From assembly GCF_003346515.1 (NCBI RefSeq), contig NZ_QQNA01000046.1:1-43950 (forward strand): a stretch of 43,950 bases of DNA. Reading direction: 5' to 3'. This DNA comes from Streptomyces corynorhini. Its GTDB lineage: Bacteria > Actinomycetota > Actinomycetes > Streptomycetales > Streptomycetaceae. How positions within the stretch are numbered: position 1 is the stretch's first letter; each line of letters starts with the position of its first letter. This document shows positions 1-8,920 of the stretch, one piece after another. The position numbers and the translations under genes were made by a program. The notes below the pieces were generated by a model. That model did not search any database. It had not been told where the DNA came from and saw nothing but the letters and a program-made list of their open reading frames with translations.

Positions 1-52
1 TCCAGCATCCCAGCTCCGGGCCCCGCGCGCGGCCCGGAGCTGGGATGCTGGA
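1..52. terminator. perfect hairpin at window edge (putative terminator)
   Basis: Bases 1-22 are the exact reverse complement of 31-52, with an 8-nt GC loop (23-30). There is no T-tract, which is usual for Streptomyces hairpin terminators. It would end transcription of a gene lying left of the window. The arm starts exactly at base 1, so its true length cannot be judged, and a fold-back join at a contig end is the alternative. Confidence 0.6.
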
Positions 53-120
53 GTCCGCGGATGCGCCATCGGGGCGCCGCGGTGGCGGGACGGACTTCGG
101 CAGTGGGGGCTTCGGGACTC

Positions 121-801
121 ATGAGGGACACGGACGACAGAGTGCGGGTGGTCATCGCCGAGGACTCGGTGCTGCTCCGGGAGGGGCTGACCAGGCTGCT
201 GACCGACCGGGGCCACGACGTGGTCGCCGGGGTGGGGGACGGCGAGGCGCTCGTCAAGACCGTCGGCGAGCTGGCGGACCGCGGCGAGCTGCCGGACGTG
301 GTGGTCGCGGACGTACGGATGCCGCCGACCCACACCGACGAGGGCGTACGGGCGGCGGTGCGGCTGCGCAAGGACCACCCGGGACTCGGGGTGCTGGTGC
401 TGTCGCAGTACGTCGAGGAGCAGTACGCCACCGAGCTGCTGGCCGCCAGCAGCCGGGGCGTGGGCTATCTGCTGAAGGACCGGGTAGCGGAGGTCAGGGA
501 GTTCGTCGACGCCGTGGTGCGGGTGGCCGGTGGCGGTACGGCGCTGGACCCCGAGGTGGTCGCGCAGCTGCTCGGCCGCAGCCGTAAACAGGACGTGCTG
601 GCCGGGCTCACGCCGCGCGAGCGCGAGGTGCTGGGGCTGATGGCGGAGGGCCGGACGAACTCCGCGGTCGCGAAGCAGCTGGTGGTCAGCGACGGCGCGG
701 TCGAGAAGCACGTCAGCAACATCTTCCTGAAGCTCGGTCTCTCCCCGAGCGTCGGGGACCACCGCCGGGTGCTGGCGGTCCTCACCTACCTCAAGTCCTG
801 A
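121..801 (+). CDS. LuxR/NarL-type two-component response regulator
   Basis: A 226-residue DNA-binding response regulator. The receiver domain (about residues 8-130) has the acidic pair E14-D15, the phospho-acceptor D64 in VADVRM, the switch residue S95 and the conserved K119 in YLLKD. The C-terminal LuxR/GerE helix-turn-helix (about 161-205) begins LTPREREVLGLMAEG. I chose the ATG at 121 because the receiver fold begins right after it and a G-rich stretch lies about 10 nt upstream. An ATG at 61 would add a 20-residue unstructured leader. Such regulators usually sit beside a histidine kinase, but none is in the window and a hairpin separates this gene from whatever lies to the left. The target genes cannot be inferred. 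The end of the gene is caught in a 24-bp tandem duplication (787-834). Confidence 0.9.
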   Translation: MRDTDDRVRVVIAEDSVLLREGLTRLLTDRGHDVVAGVGDGEALVKTVGELADRGELPDVVVADVRMPPTHTDEGVRAAVRLRKDHPGLGVLVLSQYVEEQYATELLAASSRGVGYLLKDRVAEVREFVDAVVRVAGGGTALDPEVVAQLLGRSRKQDVLAGLTPREREVLGLMAEGRTNSAVAKQLVVSDGAVEKHVSNIFLKLGLSPSVGDHRRVLAVLTYLKS

Positions 802-834
802 TACCTCACGTACCTCAAGTCCTGATACCTCACG
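787..834. repeat. 24-bp perfect tandem duplication over the stop codon
   Basis: Two identical 24-nt units, 787-810 and 811-834. The first contains the last codons and the TGA of the response regulator, so the second is an untranslated copy of the gene end. It looks like a recent slippage or duplication event. Confidence 0.9.
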
Positions 835-1146
835 TCCTGACCGGCCCCGAGCCCGGAACGGACCGGGTTCCGGGGTCAGGGACCCTTCGGTTCCGGGGGC
901 ACGGACCCGGTCGGTCCGGGGCCCTGACCGACCGAAGCCCTAGAACTAAAGGATGAGGACAGGATCGGTCCCCGCACAACTCAATACAGCGACAAACCAT
1001 GACAAATTAGCGTGCCAGGACGTCTCAAAATGATGTCCACTATCCAACCGGTCAAGGGAAGGCGACCCTTACCGACGTAGGGTGGCCTCCGGGACCGCCG
1101 GGCGGCCGCCGGTCCCGAGCCGCCGCCTCGAGGGAGGTCCAGTTCA
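802..1146. other. intergenic region upstream of korA
   Basis: This 345-bp stretch holds the second copy of the 24-bp repeat and then hairpins that should terminate the response-regulator transcript: 852-859/867-874 (8-bp stem, 7-nt loop) and 908-916/926-934 (9-bp stem, 9-nt loop). Next comes an AT-richer segment (about 941-1060) that is the likely korA promoter region, and finally the korA Shine-Dalgarno AGGGAGG at 1131-1137. An imperfect dyad (GGACGTC/GATGTCC, 1018-1038) lies in the AT-rich part. I could not fix -35/-10 hexamers with confidence. Confidence 0.5.
852..934 (+). terminator. double-hairpin terminator after response regulator
   Basis: Stem 852-859/867-874 (CCCGGAAC/GTTCCGGG) is followed by stem 908-916/926-934 (CGGTCGGTC/GACCGACCG). 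An alternative pairing of 874-881 with 922-929 is also possible. Neither hairpin has a T-run. Confidence 0.55.
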
Positions 1147-3123
1147 GTGACCAGCCAGGTCAGTAGCCCGGCCGAGCAGGCCGATGAGGCCGACGACGCG
1201 AACGAGAACGACCGCGCCGTCGGTGAACAGCGTGCCGAGCGACACATCCTCGCGCGAGAGGGTACGGGCGAGAAGGAAGTCCGCCGTCTTGACCGGGTGA
1301 TCATCCGTTTCGCGGGTGACTCCGGTGACGGGATGCAGCTGACGGGAGACCGGTTCACCTCGGAGACGGCGTCGTTCGGCAATGACCTGTCGACCCTGCC
1401 GAACTTCCCCGCCGAGATCCGGGCGCCCGCCGGGACCCTGCCGGGTGTCTCCTCGTTCCAGCTGCACTTCGCCGACCACGACATCCTCACCCCGGGTGAC
1501 GCGCCGAACGTACTGGTCGCCATGAACCCGGCGGCGCTCAAGGCCAACATCGGCGATGTGCCGCGCGGCGCGGACATCATCGTGAACACCGACGAGTTCA
1601 CCAAGCGCCCGATGGCCAAGGTCGGTTATCTGACCTCGCCCCTCGAAGACGGCTCCCTCGACGCGTACCAGATCCACCCGGTGCCGCTGACGACACTGAC
1701 CATCGAGGCGCTCAAGGAGTTCGGGCTCTCCCGCAAGGAGGCCGAGCGCAGCAAGAACATGTTCGCGCTCGGGCTGCTGTCGTGGATGTACCACCGGCCG
1801 ACGGAGAGCACGGAGCGCTTCCTGCGCGCCAAGTTCGCCAAGAAGCCGCAGATCGCCGAGGCGAACGTGGCCGCGTTCCGCGCGGGCTGGAACTTCGGCG
1901 AGACGACCGAGGACTTCGCGGTCAGCTACGAGGTGGCCCCGGCCGCCGCCGCGTTCCCGGCCGGCACGTACCGCAACATCTCCGGGAACCTGGCGCTCTC
2001 GTACGGTCTGATCGCCGCCGGGCACCAGGCGGACCTGCCGCTGTACCTCGGCTCGTACCCGATCACCCCGGCCTCCGACATCCTGCACGAGCTGTCCAAA
2101 CACAAGAATTTCGGTGTACGGACCTTCCAGGCCGAAGACGAGATCGCCGCCATCGGCGCGGCGCTGGGCGCGGCCTTCGGCGGCTCGCTCGCCGTCACCA
2201 CCACCTCGGGCCCCGGCGTGGCGCTCAAGTCGGAGACGATCGGGCTCGCCGTCTCGCTGGAGCTGCCGCTGCTCGTCGTCGCCATCCAGCGCGGCGGCCC
2301 CTCCACCGGGCTGCCCACCAAGACGGAGCAGGCGGACCTGCTCCAGGCGATGTACGGGCGCAACGGCGAGGCCCCCGTGCCGGTGGTCGCGCCCCGGACC
2401 CCGGCGGACTGCTTCGACGCGGCCCTGGACGCCGCCCGGATCGCGCTGACGTACCGGACGCCGGTCTTCCTGCTCTCCGACGGCTACCTCGCCAACGGCT
2501 CCGAGCCCTGGCGGATCCCGGAGACCGAGGAACTGCCCGACCTGCGGGTCCAGTTCGCCACCGGTCCCAACCACCAGCTGGCCGACGGCACCGAGGTGTT
2601 CTGGCCGTACAAGCGCGACCCCGGGACGCTGGCGCGCCCGTGGGCCGTGCCCGGTACGCCCGGTCTCGAACACCGCATCGGCGGCATCGAGAAGCAGGAC
2701 GGCACGGGCAACATCTCGTACGACCCGGCCAACCACGACTTCATGGTGCGCACCCGCCAGGCCAAGATCGACGGGATCGAGGTGCCCGATCTGGAGGTGG
2801 ACGACCCGGACGGCGCCCGCACCCTGGTGCTGGGCTGGGGGTCCACGTACGGGCCGATCACCGCGGCCGTACGGCGGCTGCGCAAGGAGCCCGTCCCGAT
2901 CGCCCAGGCGCATCTGCGCCACCTCAACCCCTTCCCGCGCAATCTCGGGGAGGTGCTGAGCCGCTACGACAAGGTCGTGGTGCCGGAGATGAACCTCGGT
3001 CAGCTCGCCACGATGCTCAGAGCCAAGTACCTGGTGGACGCCCACTCGTACAACCAGGTCAACGGCATGCCGTTCAAGGCCGAACAGCTCGCCACGGCCC
3101 TCAAGGAGGCCATCGATGCCTGA
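1147..3123 (+). CDS. korA: 2-oxoacid:ferredoxin oxidoreductase, fused gamma-alpha subunit
   Basis: The larger subunit (658 residues) of a CoA-dependent 2-oxoacid:ferredoxin oxidoreductase. The family oxidatively decarboxylates 2-oxoglutarate (or pyruvate) to the acyl-CoA and reduces ferredoxin. Residues about 49-250 form the gamma domain (GDSGDG at 58-62, then the LPNFPAEIRAP segment). Residues about 275-520 form the pyrimidine-binding alpha domain with YPITPAS (304-310), the active-site-loop-like GGPSTGLPTKTEQADL (383-398), and a C-terminal transketolase-like domain. The first 48 residues are acidic and low-complexity. The GTG start has AGGGAGG 9 nt upstream. The stop overlaps korB by 8 nt, so the two are translationally coupled. 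Substrate choice between 2-oxoglutarate and pyruvate cannot be read directly; the two-gene gamma-alpha/beta layout matches actinobacterial KorAB. Confidence 0.93.
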   Translation: MTSQVSSPAEQADEADDANENDRAVGEQRAERHILAREGTGEKEVRRLDRVIIRFAGDSGDGMQLTGDRFTSETASFGNDLSTLPNFPAEIRAPAGTLPGVSSFQLHFADHDILTPGDAPNVLVAMNPAALKANIGDVPRGADIIVNTDEFTKRPMAKVGYLTSPLEDGSLDAYQIHPVPLTTLTIEALKEFGLSRKEAERSKNMFALGLLSWMYHRPTESTERFLRAKFAKKPQIAEANVAAFRAGWNFGETTEDFAVSYEVAPAAAAFPAGTYRNISGNLALSYGLIAAGHQADLPLYLGSYPITPASDILHELSKHKNFGVRTFQAEDEIAAIGAALGAAFGGSLAVTTTSGPGVALKSETIGLAVSLELPLLVVAIQRGGPSTGLPTKTEQADLLQAMYGRNGEAPVPVVAPRTPADCFDAALDAARIALTYRTPVFLLSDGYLANGSEPWRIPETEELPDLRVQFATGPNHQLADGTEVFWPYKRDPGTLARPWAVPGTPGLEHRIGGIEKQDGTGNISYDPANHDFMVRTRQAKIDGIEVPDLEVDDPDGARTLVLGWGSTYGPITAAVRRLRKEPVPIAQAHLRHLNPFPRNLGEVLSRYDKVVVPEMNLGQLATMLRAKYLVDAHSYNQVNGMPFKAEQLATALKEAIDA

Positions 3124-4192
3124 CACGACGACCTCGGCGATCACCAACGAGCTGCTGACCCTGGTCCCCAGGGCCGAGGGCAAGCAGTCGATGAAGGACT
3201 TCAAGTCGGACCAGGAGGTCCGCTGGTGCCCCGGCTGCGGTGACTACGCGGTGCTCGCCGCCGTACAGGGGTTCATGCCGCAGCTCGGCCTCGCCAAAGA
3301 GAACATCGTGTTCGTCTCGGGCATCGGCTGCTCCTCCCGCTTCCCGTACTACATGAACACGTACGGGATGCACTCCATCCACGGCCGCGCGCCCGCCATC
3401 GCCACCGGGCTCGCCACCTCGCGCCGGGACCTGTCCGTCTGGGTCGTCACCGGCGACGGCGACGCGCTCTCCATCGGCGGCAACCATCTGATCCACGCGC
3501 TGCGCCGCAACGTCAATCTGAAGATCCTGCTGTTCAACAACCGGATCTACGGACTGACCAAGGGGCAGTACTCCCCCACCTCCGAGGTCGGGAAGATCAC
3601 CAAGTCGACGCCGATGGGCTCGCTCGACGCGCCCTTCAACCCGGTGTCGCTGGCGATCGGCGCGGAGGCGTCGTTCGTGGCCCGTACGGTCGACTCGGAC
3701 CGCAAGCACCTCACCGAGGTGCTGCGGCAGGCCGCCGAACACCCGGGCACGGCGCTGGTGGAGATCTACCAGAACTGCAACATCTTCAACGACGGCGCCT
3801 TCGAGGTCCTCAAGGACAAGGACCAGGCGGCGGAGGCCGTGATCCGGCTGGAGCACGGGCAGCCGATCCGCTTCGGCGCCGACGGCGCGAAGGGTGTCGT
3901 ACGGAACCGGGCCACCGGCGACCTGGAGGTCGTCGCCGTGACGCCGGAGAACGAGGCGGACGTCCTGGTCCACGACGCGCACGCGGCGAGCCCCACCACC
4001 GCGTTCGCGCTGTCGCGGCTCGCCGACGCCGACACGCTGCACCACACCCCGATCGGGGTGCTGCGCAGCGTGGAGCGGCCCGTCTACGACACGCTGATGT
4101 CGGACCAGCTGGACGCGGCGGTCGAGCGGCACGGCAAGGGCGACCTGTCGGCCATGCTGGCGGGCGGCGACACCTGGACCGTCGTCGGCTGA
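3116..4192 (+). CDS. korB: 2-oxoacid:ferredoxin oxidoreductase, beta subunit
   Basis: The thiamine-diphosphate and iron-sulfur subunit (358 residues) partnering KorA. Motifs visible: CPGCG (38-42) and the nearby GIGCSSR (69-75), which supply cluster ligands, and the ThDP/Mg motif beginning GDGD at 113 and ending in NNRIYGLTKGQ (141-151). The cytoplasmic KorAB heterodimer or tetramer passes electrons from 2-oxoacid decarboxylation to ferredoxin. No dedicated delta (2x[4Fe-4S]) subunit or ferredoxin gene lies alongside, so a ferredoxin encoded elsewhere must be the acceptor. The ATG start lies inside the end of korA with an 8-nt overlap. A strong hairpin follows the stop. Confidence 0.94.
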   Translation: MPDTTTSAITNELLTLVPRAEGKQSMKDFKSDQEVRWCPGCGDYAVLAAVQGFMPQLGLAKENIVFVSGIGCSSRFPYYMNTYGMHSIHGRAPAIATGLATSRRDLSVWVVTGDGDALSIGGNHLIHALRRNVNLKILLFNNRIYGLTKGQYSPTSEVGKITKSTPMGSLDAPFNPVSLAIGAEASFVARTVDSDRKHLTEVLRQAAEHPGTALVEIYQNCNIFNDGAFEVLKDKDQAAEAVIRLEHGQPIRFGADGAKGVVRNRATGDLEVVAVTPENEADVLVHDAHAASPTTAFALSRLADADTLHHTPIGVLRSVERPVYDTLMSDQLDAAVERHGKGDLSAMLAGGDTWTVVG

Positions 4193-4220
4193 CCCGGACC
4201 GAAGCGCACCGGCGCCACCG

Positions 4221-4258
4221 AGGCCCGGATCCCCTGTTCCGTCAGGGGGTCCGGGCCT
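4221..4258. terminator. bidirectional terminator between korB and the HxlR gene
   Basis: A 16-bp stem (4221-4236 with 4243-4258, one T-G wobble) closed by a 6-nt loop (4237-4242). The stop codon of the minus-strand HxlR gene (4242-4244) starts at the loop, so the right arm also encodes the HxlR C-terminus. It would terminate both convergent transcripts. Confidence 0.85.
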
Positions 4259-4616
4259 TGTCGTACTCCTCGCGCGCCAGGAAGACCGCGTCGAGCCGCC
4301 GCTCGGTCCAGCGCGCCAGCCCCCACACCTGCTCGGCGGCCTCCCGGCCCAGCTCGGTGAGGGTGTAGTCGACGCGCGGCGGGATGACGGGCCGGGCGTC
4401 GCGGTGGACGAAGCCGTCGCGCTCCAGCGTGCGCAGGGTCTGCGCGAGCATCTTCTCGCTGACGCCGCCGACCTCGCGGCGCAGCTCGCTGAAGCGGTAC
4501 GAGCGCTCCAGCAGGGCGGCGAGCACCAGCACGCCCCAGCGGCTCGTGACGTGCTCCAGGATCAGCCTGGAGGGGCACATGACCCGGTTGACGTCCGGGC
4601 TCGCGGTAACGCTCAT
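4242..4616 (-). CDS. HxlR/DUF24-family redox-type transcriptional regulator
   Basis: A 124-residue winged-helix repressor of the HxlR (DUF24) family. The core runs from CPSRLILEHVTSRWGVLVL through FSELRREVGGVSEKMLAQTLRTLERDG (recognition region) to the wing. The single conserved N-terminal Cys14 sits where YodB, HypR and QorR carry their thiol sensor, so this is probably a quinone, aldehyde or oxidant-sensing repressor (inference from family). It is divergent from a QorB-like NAD(P)-binding reductase at 4729, the usual regulator-target arrangement in this family. A 23-bp dyad (4621-4643) ends 5 nt before the start codon and is the likely operator, consistent with autorepression. Confidence 0.9.
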   Translation of the reverse strand: MSVTASPDVNRVMCPSRLILEHVTSRWGVLVLAALLERSYRFSELRREVGGVSEKMLAQTLRTLERDGFVHRDARPVIPPRVDYTLTELGREAAEQVWGLARWTERRLDAVFLAREEYDKARTP

Positions 4617-4620
4617 GCCA

Positions 4621-4643
4621 GTACCTTACTTCAAGGTGGGTAC
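4621..4643. promoter_or_regulatory. candidate HxlR operator (23-bp dyad)
   Basis: The 23 bases have the symmetric pattern GTACC-N3-CTT-N-AAG-N3-GGTAC centred on base 4632; 8 of 11 positions in each arm are complementary. It sits in the 112-bp gap between the divergent HxlR and NmrA-family genes. A TAAGGT (4667-4672) may be the -10 of the rightward promoter. Operator function is inferred from symmetry and position. Confidence 0.6.
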
Positions 4644-4728
4644 TTTCACTTGGTTAGTGTGCGTCGTAAGGTGAGTGACAGAGCGCTACGAAACCTGACA
4701 AACGCGTACGAACTGGAGAATCTCCCCC

Positions 4729-5589
4729 ATGAGCATCGTCGTCACCGGAGCCACCGGACACCTCGGCCGTCTCGTCGTGCGGGCCCTGCTGGCCGCCGAC
4801 GTCCCGGCCGACGGCATCGCCGCCGTCGTGCGGAACGAGGAGAAGGCCGCGGACCTCGTGGCGCTCGGCGTCGAGCCGCGGGTCGCCGACTACAGCCGGC
4901 CCGAGACGCTGAAGGACGCCTTCCGCTCCGGTGACCGCGTCCTGCTGATCTCCGGCAGCGAGGTCGGGCAGCGCGTGGCGCAGCACACCGCCGTCATCGA
5001 CGCCGCGAAGGCGGCGGGCGTGGCGCAGCTCGCGTACACGGGCGTACTGGGCGGCCCCGAGGCCGACTTCGACCTGGCCGCCGAGCACAAGGTCACCGAG
5101 CAGGCGATCCTCGACTCGGGCCTGCCGTTCACCTTCCTGCGCAACGGCTGGTACCACGAGAACTACACGGAGAACCTCGCGCCGGTGCTGGAGCACGGCG
5201 CCGTCGTCTCCAGCGCGGGTGACGGCCGGGTCGCCTCCGCGGCGCGCGCGGACTACGCCGCCGCCGCGGCGGCCGTCCTGACCGGCGAGGGCCACCTCAA
5301 CCAGACGTACGAGCTGAGCGGCGACACGGCGTGGTCGTTCGAGGAGTACGCGGCGGAGCTGTCCCGCCAGACCGGCCGGACGATCGTCCACAACAACGTC
5401 CCGGCCGAGACGCACCGCTCCATCCTCGTCGGCGCGGGCCTGCCGGAGCCGTTCGCCGCGATCCTGGTGAACGTGGAAGCGGCGATCGAGCGCGGGCTGC
5501 TCGCCGGTACGAGCGGCGACCTGGCGCGGCTGACCGGCCGTCCGACCACGCCGCTCGCGGACGCGGTGGCGCAGGCGCTCAAGGGCTGA
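4729..5589 (+). CDS. NmrA/SDR-type NAD(P)H quinone oxidoreductase (QorB-like)
   Basis: A 286-residue atypical short-chain dehydrogenase of the NmrA family. The N-terminal Rossmann motif GATGHLG (7-13) binds NAD(P). The length and overall plan match QorB (YtfG) NADPH:quinone oxidoreductases. The sequence runs through IAAVVRNEEKAADL, a segment typical of the cofactor-binding half, to a C-terminal substrate lid. The likely role is cytoplasmic two-electron reduction of quinones or related electrophiles. Divergence from a Cys14-containing HxlR regulator across a symmetric operator supports inducible detoxification. A purine-rich GGAG lies about 10 nt before the ATG. A plain NmrA-type redox sensor without catalysis remains possible. 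Confidence 0.82.
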   Translation: MSIVVTGATGHLGRLVVRALLAADVPADGIAAVVRNEEKAADLVALGVEPRVADYSRPETLKDAFRSGDRVLLISGSEVGQRVAQHTAVIDAAKAAGVAQLAYTGVLGGPEADFDLAAEHKVTEQAILDSGLPFTFLRNGWYHENYTENLAPVLEHGAVVSSAGDGRVASAARADYAAAAAAVLTGEGHLNQTYELSGDTAWSFEEYAAELSRQTGRTIVHNNVPAETHRSILVGAGLPEPFAAILVNVEAAIERGLLAGTSGDLARLTGRPTTPLADAVAQALKG

Positions 5590-5728
5590 CCTCGCCGCCA
5601 CCGCCCCCTCTTCGCGTCATGACCGTATGACGATACGAACATGACATCGCGGCCCGCGCGGCGCTACCTTCATCGGGGTTTCGACTGTCCCGACGGGGGA
5701 CGGCGCGCGCGTGGGACGGGGAGGGCCA

Positions 5729-6751
5729 GTGAAGACGGAAGGCGAACAGCGGGCGGGACTGCTGTACGGGATCGGTGCCTACGGGATGTGGGGGCTGGTC
5801 CCGCTCTACTGGCCGCTCCTGCGACCGGCCGACGCGATGGAGATCCTGGCCCACCGGATGGTCTGGTCCCTGGGCGTCGTCGTGATCACACTGCTGGTGC
5901 TGCGCCGCTGGGCGTGGATACGGGAGCTGCTGCGGCAGCCGCGCAAGCTGGCCCTGATCGCGGTGGCCGCCTCCACGATCACCGTCAACTGGGGCGTCTA
6001 CATCTGGGCGGTCAACTCCGGCCGGGTCCTGGAGGCGTCCCTCGGCTACTTCATCAACCCGCTGGTGACCATCGCCATGGGCGTGCTGCTGCTCAAGGAG
6101 CGGCTGCGGGCGGCCCAGTGGGCGGCGGTCGGCATCGCCGTCGGCGCCGTGCTGGTCCTCGCGGTCGGCTACGGGCGACCGCCGTGGATCTCGCTGATCC
6201 TCGCCTTCTCGTTCGCGACGTACGGACTGGTCAAGAAGAAGATCAACCTCGGCGGTCTGGAGTCGCTGGCCGCCGAGACGGCGGTGCTGTTCCTGCCCGC
6301 CCTCGGCTATCTGGTGTGGCTGAGCGCGACCGGCGGGGCCACCATCGGCTCCCGGGGCGCGGGCCATCTCGCCCTGCTCGCCGGCACGGGCCTGATCACG
6401 GCGCTGCCGCTGATCTGCTTCGGCGCGGCGGCCATCCGGGTGCCGCTCTCGCTGCTCGGGCTGCTCCAGTACCTGGCGCCGGTCTTCCAGTTCCTGCTGG
6501 GCATCACGTACTTCCACGAGGAGATGCCGGTCGAGCGCTGGGCCGGGTTCGCGCTGGTGTGGCTGGCGCTGTCCCTCCTGACCTGGGACGCGCTACGCAC
6601 GGCGCACCGCAACCGGGCCGAGGCACAGCGGCTGAAGACGGAGGCCGGGCAGCGGGCGGAGGCCGAGGCGGAGGCCGAGGCGGAGGCGCCGTCGGCGGCG
6701 TCGGCATCGACGGCGGCGCCGACGCCGACATCACCGGACGCACGCGCCTGA
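5729..6751 (+). CDS. rarD: RarD-like EamA/DMT-family permease
   Basis: A 340-residue inner-membrane protein with two EamA repeats and about 10 predicted transmembrane helices, starting LLYGIGAYGMWGLVPLYWPL. RarD-type proteins are drug/metabolite superfamily members named for a chloramphenicol-sensitive phenotype; the substrate is unknown. I chose the GTG at 5729 because a GGGGAGGG ribosome-binding site lies just upstream. A GTG at 5711 would place that site inside the gene. The last 40 or so residues are a hydrophilic Ala/Glu low-complexity tail (four consecutive EA units encoded by a near-perfect GGCGGAGGCCGA-type repeat), probably a disordered cytoplasmic extension. It follows the QorB-like gene by 139 bp. 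Confidence 0.85.
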   Translation: MKTEGEQRAGLLYGIGAYGMWGLVPLYWPLLRPADAMEILAHRMVWSLGVVVITLLVLRRWAWIRELLRQPRKLALIAVAASTITVNWGVYIWAVNSGRVLEASLGYFINPLVTIAMGVLLLKERLRAAQWAAVGIAVGAVLVLAVGYGRPPWISLILAFSFATYGLVKKKINLGGLESLAAETAVLFLPALGYLVWLSATGGATIGSRGAGHLALLAGTGLITALPLICFGAAAIRVPLSLLGLLQYLAPVFQFLLGITYFHEEMPVERWAGFALVWLALSLLTWDALRTAHRNRAEAQRLKTEAGQRAEAEAEAEAEAPSAASASTAAPTPTSPDARA

Positions 6752-7921
<1,170 letters not shown>

Positions 7922-7936
7922 GCCGTCGGCATCGGC

Positions 7937-7971
7937 CCGTACCGCCCGGCGGACACCGGGCCGCGGTACGG
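7937..7971. terminator. hairpin between convergent aminopeptidase and ABC permease genes
   Basis: A 9-bp perfect outer stem (CCGTACCGC 7937-7945 with 7963-7971) continues into a further CCGG/CCGG stem after a 3-nt bulge. It lies in the 99-bp gap between two convergent stops, so it can serve both. Confidence 0.6.
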
Positions 7972-8020
7972 ACCGGTGCCGCGTCGGCGTACGGGTCCGG
8001 GGCCGGACGCGGCGGCCGTC

Positions 8021-8920
8021 TCAGGCCGTGATGTCCCGTGTCGTGAACCGCGCCCAGGCCGCCGAGCCGAACACCGCCGCGTACAGCGCCTGGATCTCCA
8101 GGTTCTTGACGATGTCGTCCCAGTAGAACGGCGCGCGCAGCAGGTCGGCGAAGGACAGCCAGTAGTGCGAGAAGAGGTACGGCTGTATCGCGTGCAGCTG
8201 CGGGACCGTGTCCAGGATCTGCACCGTGATCAGCAGCCCGACCGTCGCCGCCATGGCCGCGATCCCGCTGTTGGTCAGCGTGGAGACGAACAGCCCGAGC
8301 GCGGCGAGACCGATCAGTGAGGCGGCGACGACCAGCGCGATCAGCAGGGCCCGTATCAGCCCGTCCCCGAACGAGATCCGGGTGCCCGAGATCGTGGTGA
8401 CGTCACCGAGCGGGAAGAGCAGCGCGCCGACGACGAGCGCCGAGACCGCCACGACCGCCGTCGCGACCAGGCAGAAGACCATCGTGGCCGCGTACTTGAC
8501 GAGGAGCAGCCGGGTCCGGCCCGCCGGTGCCACCAGCAGGTAGCGCAGGGTGCCGCCGTGGGCCTCACCGGCGATCGCGTCGCCCGCGACCACGCCCACG
8601 GCCATCGGGAGGAAGACGGGCAGCGTCGCGGCGAGCGCGGCGAAGACGAGGAACAGCCCGTTGTTGGTGAGCTGCGTGAGGAAGGCGGGCCCGTGCGCCG
8701 CGCCCGCGTCGCTCACCCCGCCGCCCCCACCCGTCTCGGTCTTCACGGCGACACCGATGAGGACGGGTACGGCGGCGAGCACCCCCAGCAGGGCCAGGGT
8801 CCGCGCCCGCCCGAAGGTGAGGGCCAGCTCGGAGCGGAGCAGCCCCAGCGTCCACCACGGCCGAGGCGCGCGGGCGGCGGGGGCCGCGGGTGCCCGCCCC
8901 GTCGGTTCAGCCCGCGACAT
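8021..8920 (-). CDS. ABC-2 type transporter permease
   Basis: A 299-residue membrane protein with about six hydrophobic segments and the ABC2_membrane layout: a cytoplasmic N-terminus, a first helix near residues 41-60, a long Gly/Ala-rich external loop, then paired helices including VFLPMAVGVVAGDAIAGEAHGGTLRYLLVAPAGRTRLLLVKY. That last segment carries the coupling-helix-like signature of this family. It is partner to the ATPase at 8907-9956, whose reading frame it overlaps by 14 nt, so the two are translationally coupled. An exporter role is typical; the substrate cannot be deduced. The Pro/Ala-rich first 20 residues are probably disordered. Confidence 0.88.
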   Translation of the reverse strand: MSRAEPTGRAPAAPAARAPRPWWTLGLLRSELALTFGRARTLALLGVLAAVPVLIGVAVKTETGGGGGVSDAGAAHGPAFLTQLTNNGLFLVFAALAATLPVFLPMAVGVVAGDAIAGEAHGGTLRYLLVAPAGRTRLLLVKYAATMVFCLVATAVVAVSALVVGALLFPLGDVTTISGTRISFGDGLIRALLIALVVAASLIGLAALGLFVSTLTNSGIAAMAATVGLLITVQILDTVPQLHAIQPYLFSHYWLSFADLLRAPFYWDDIVKNLEIQALYAAVFGSAAWARFTTRDITA

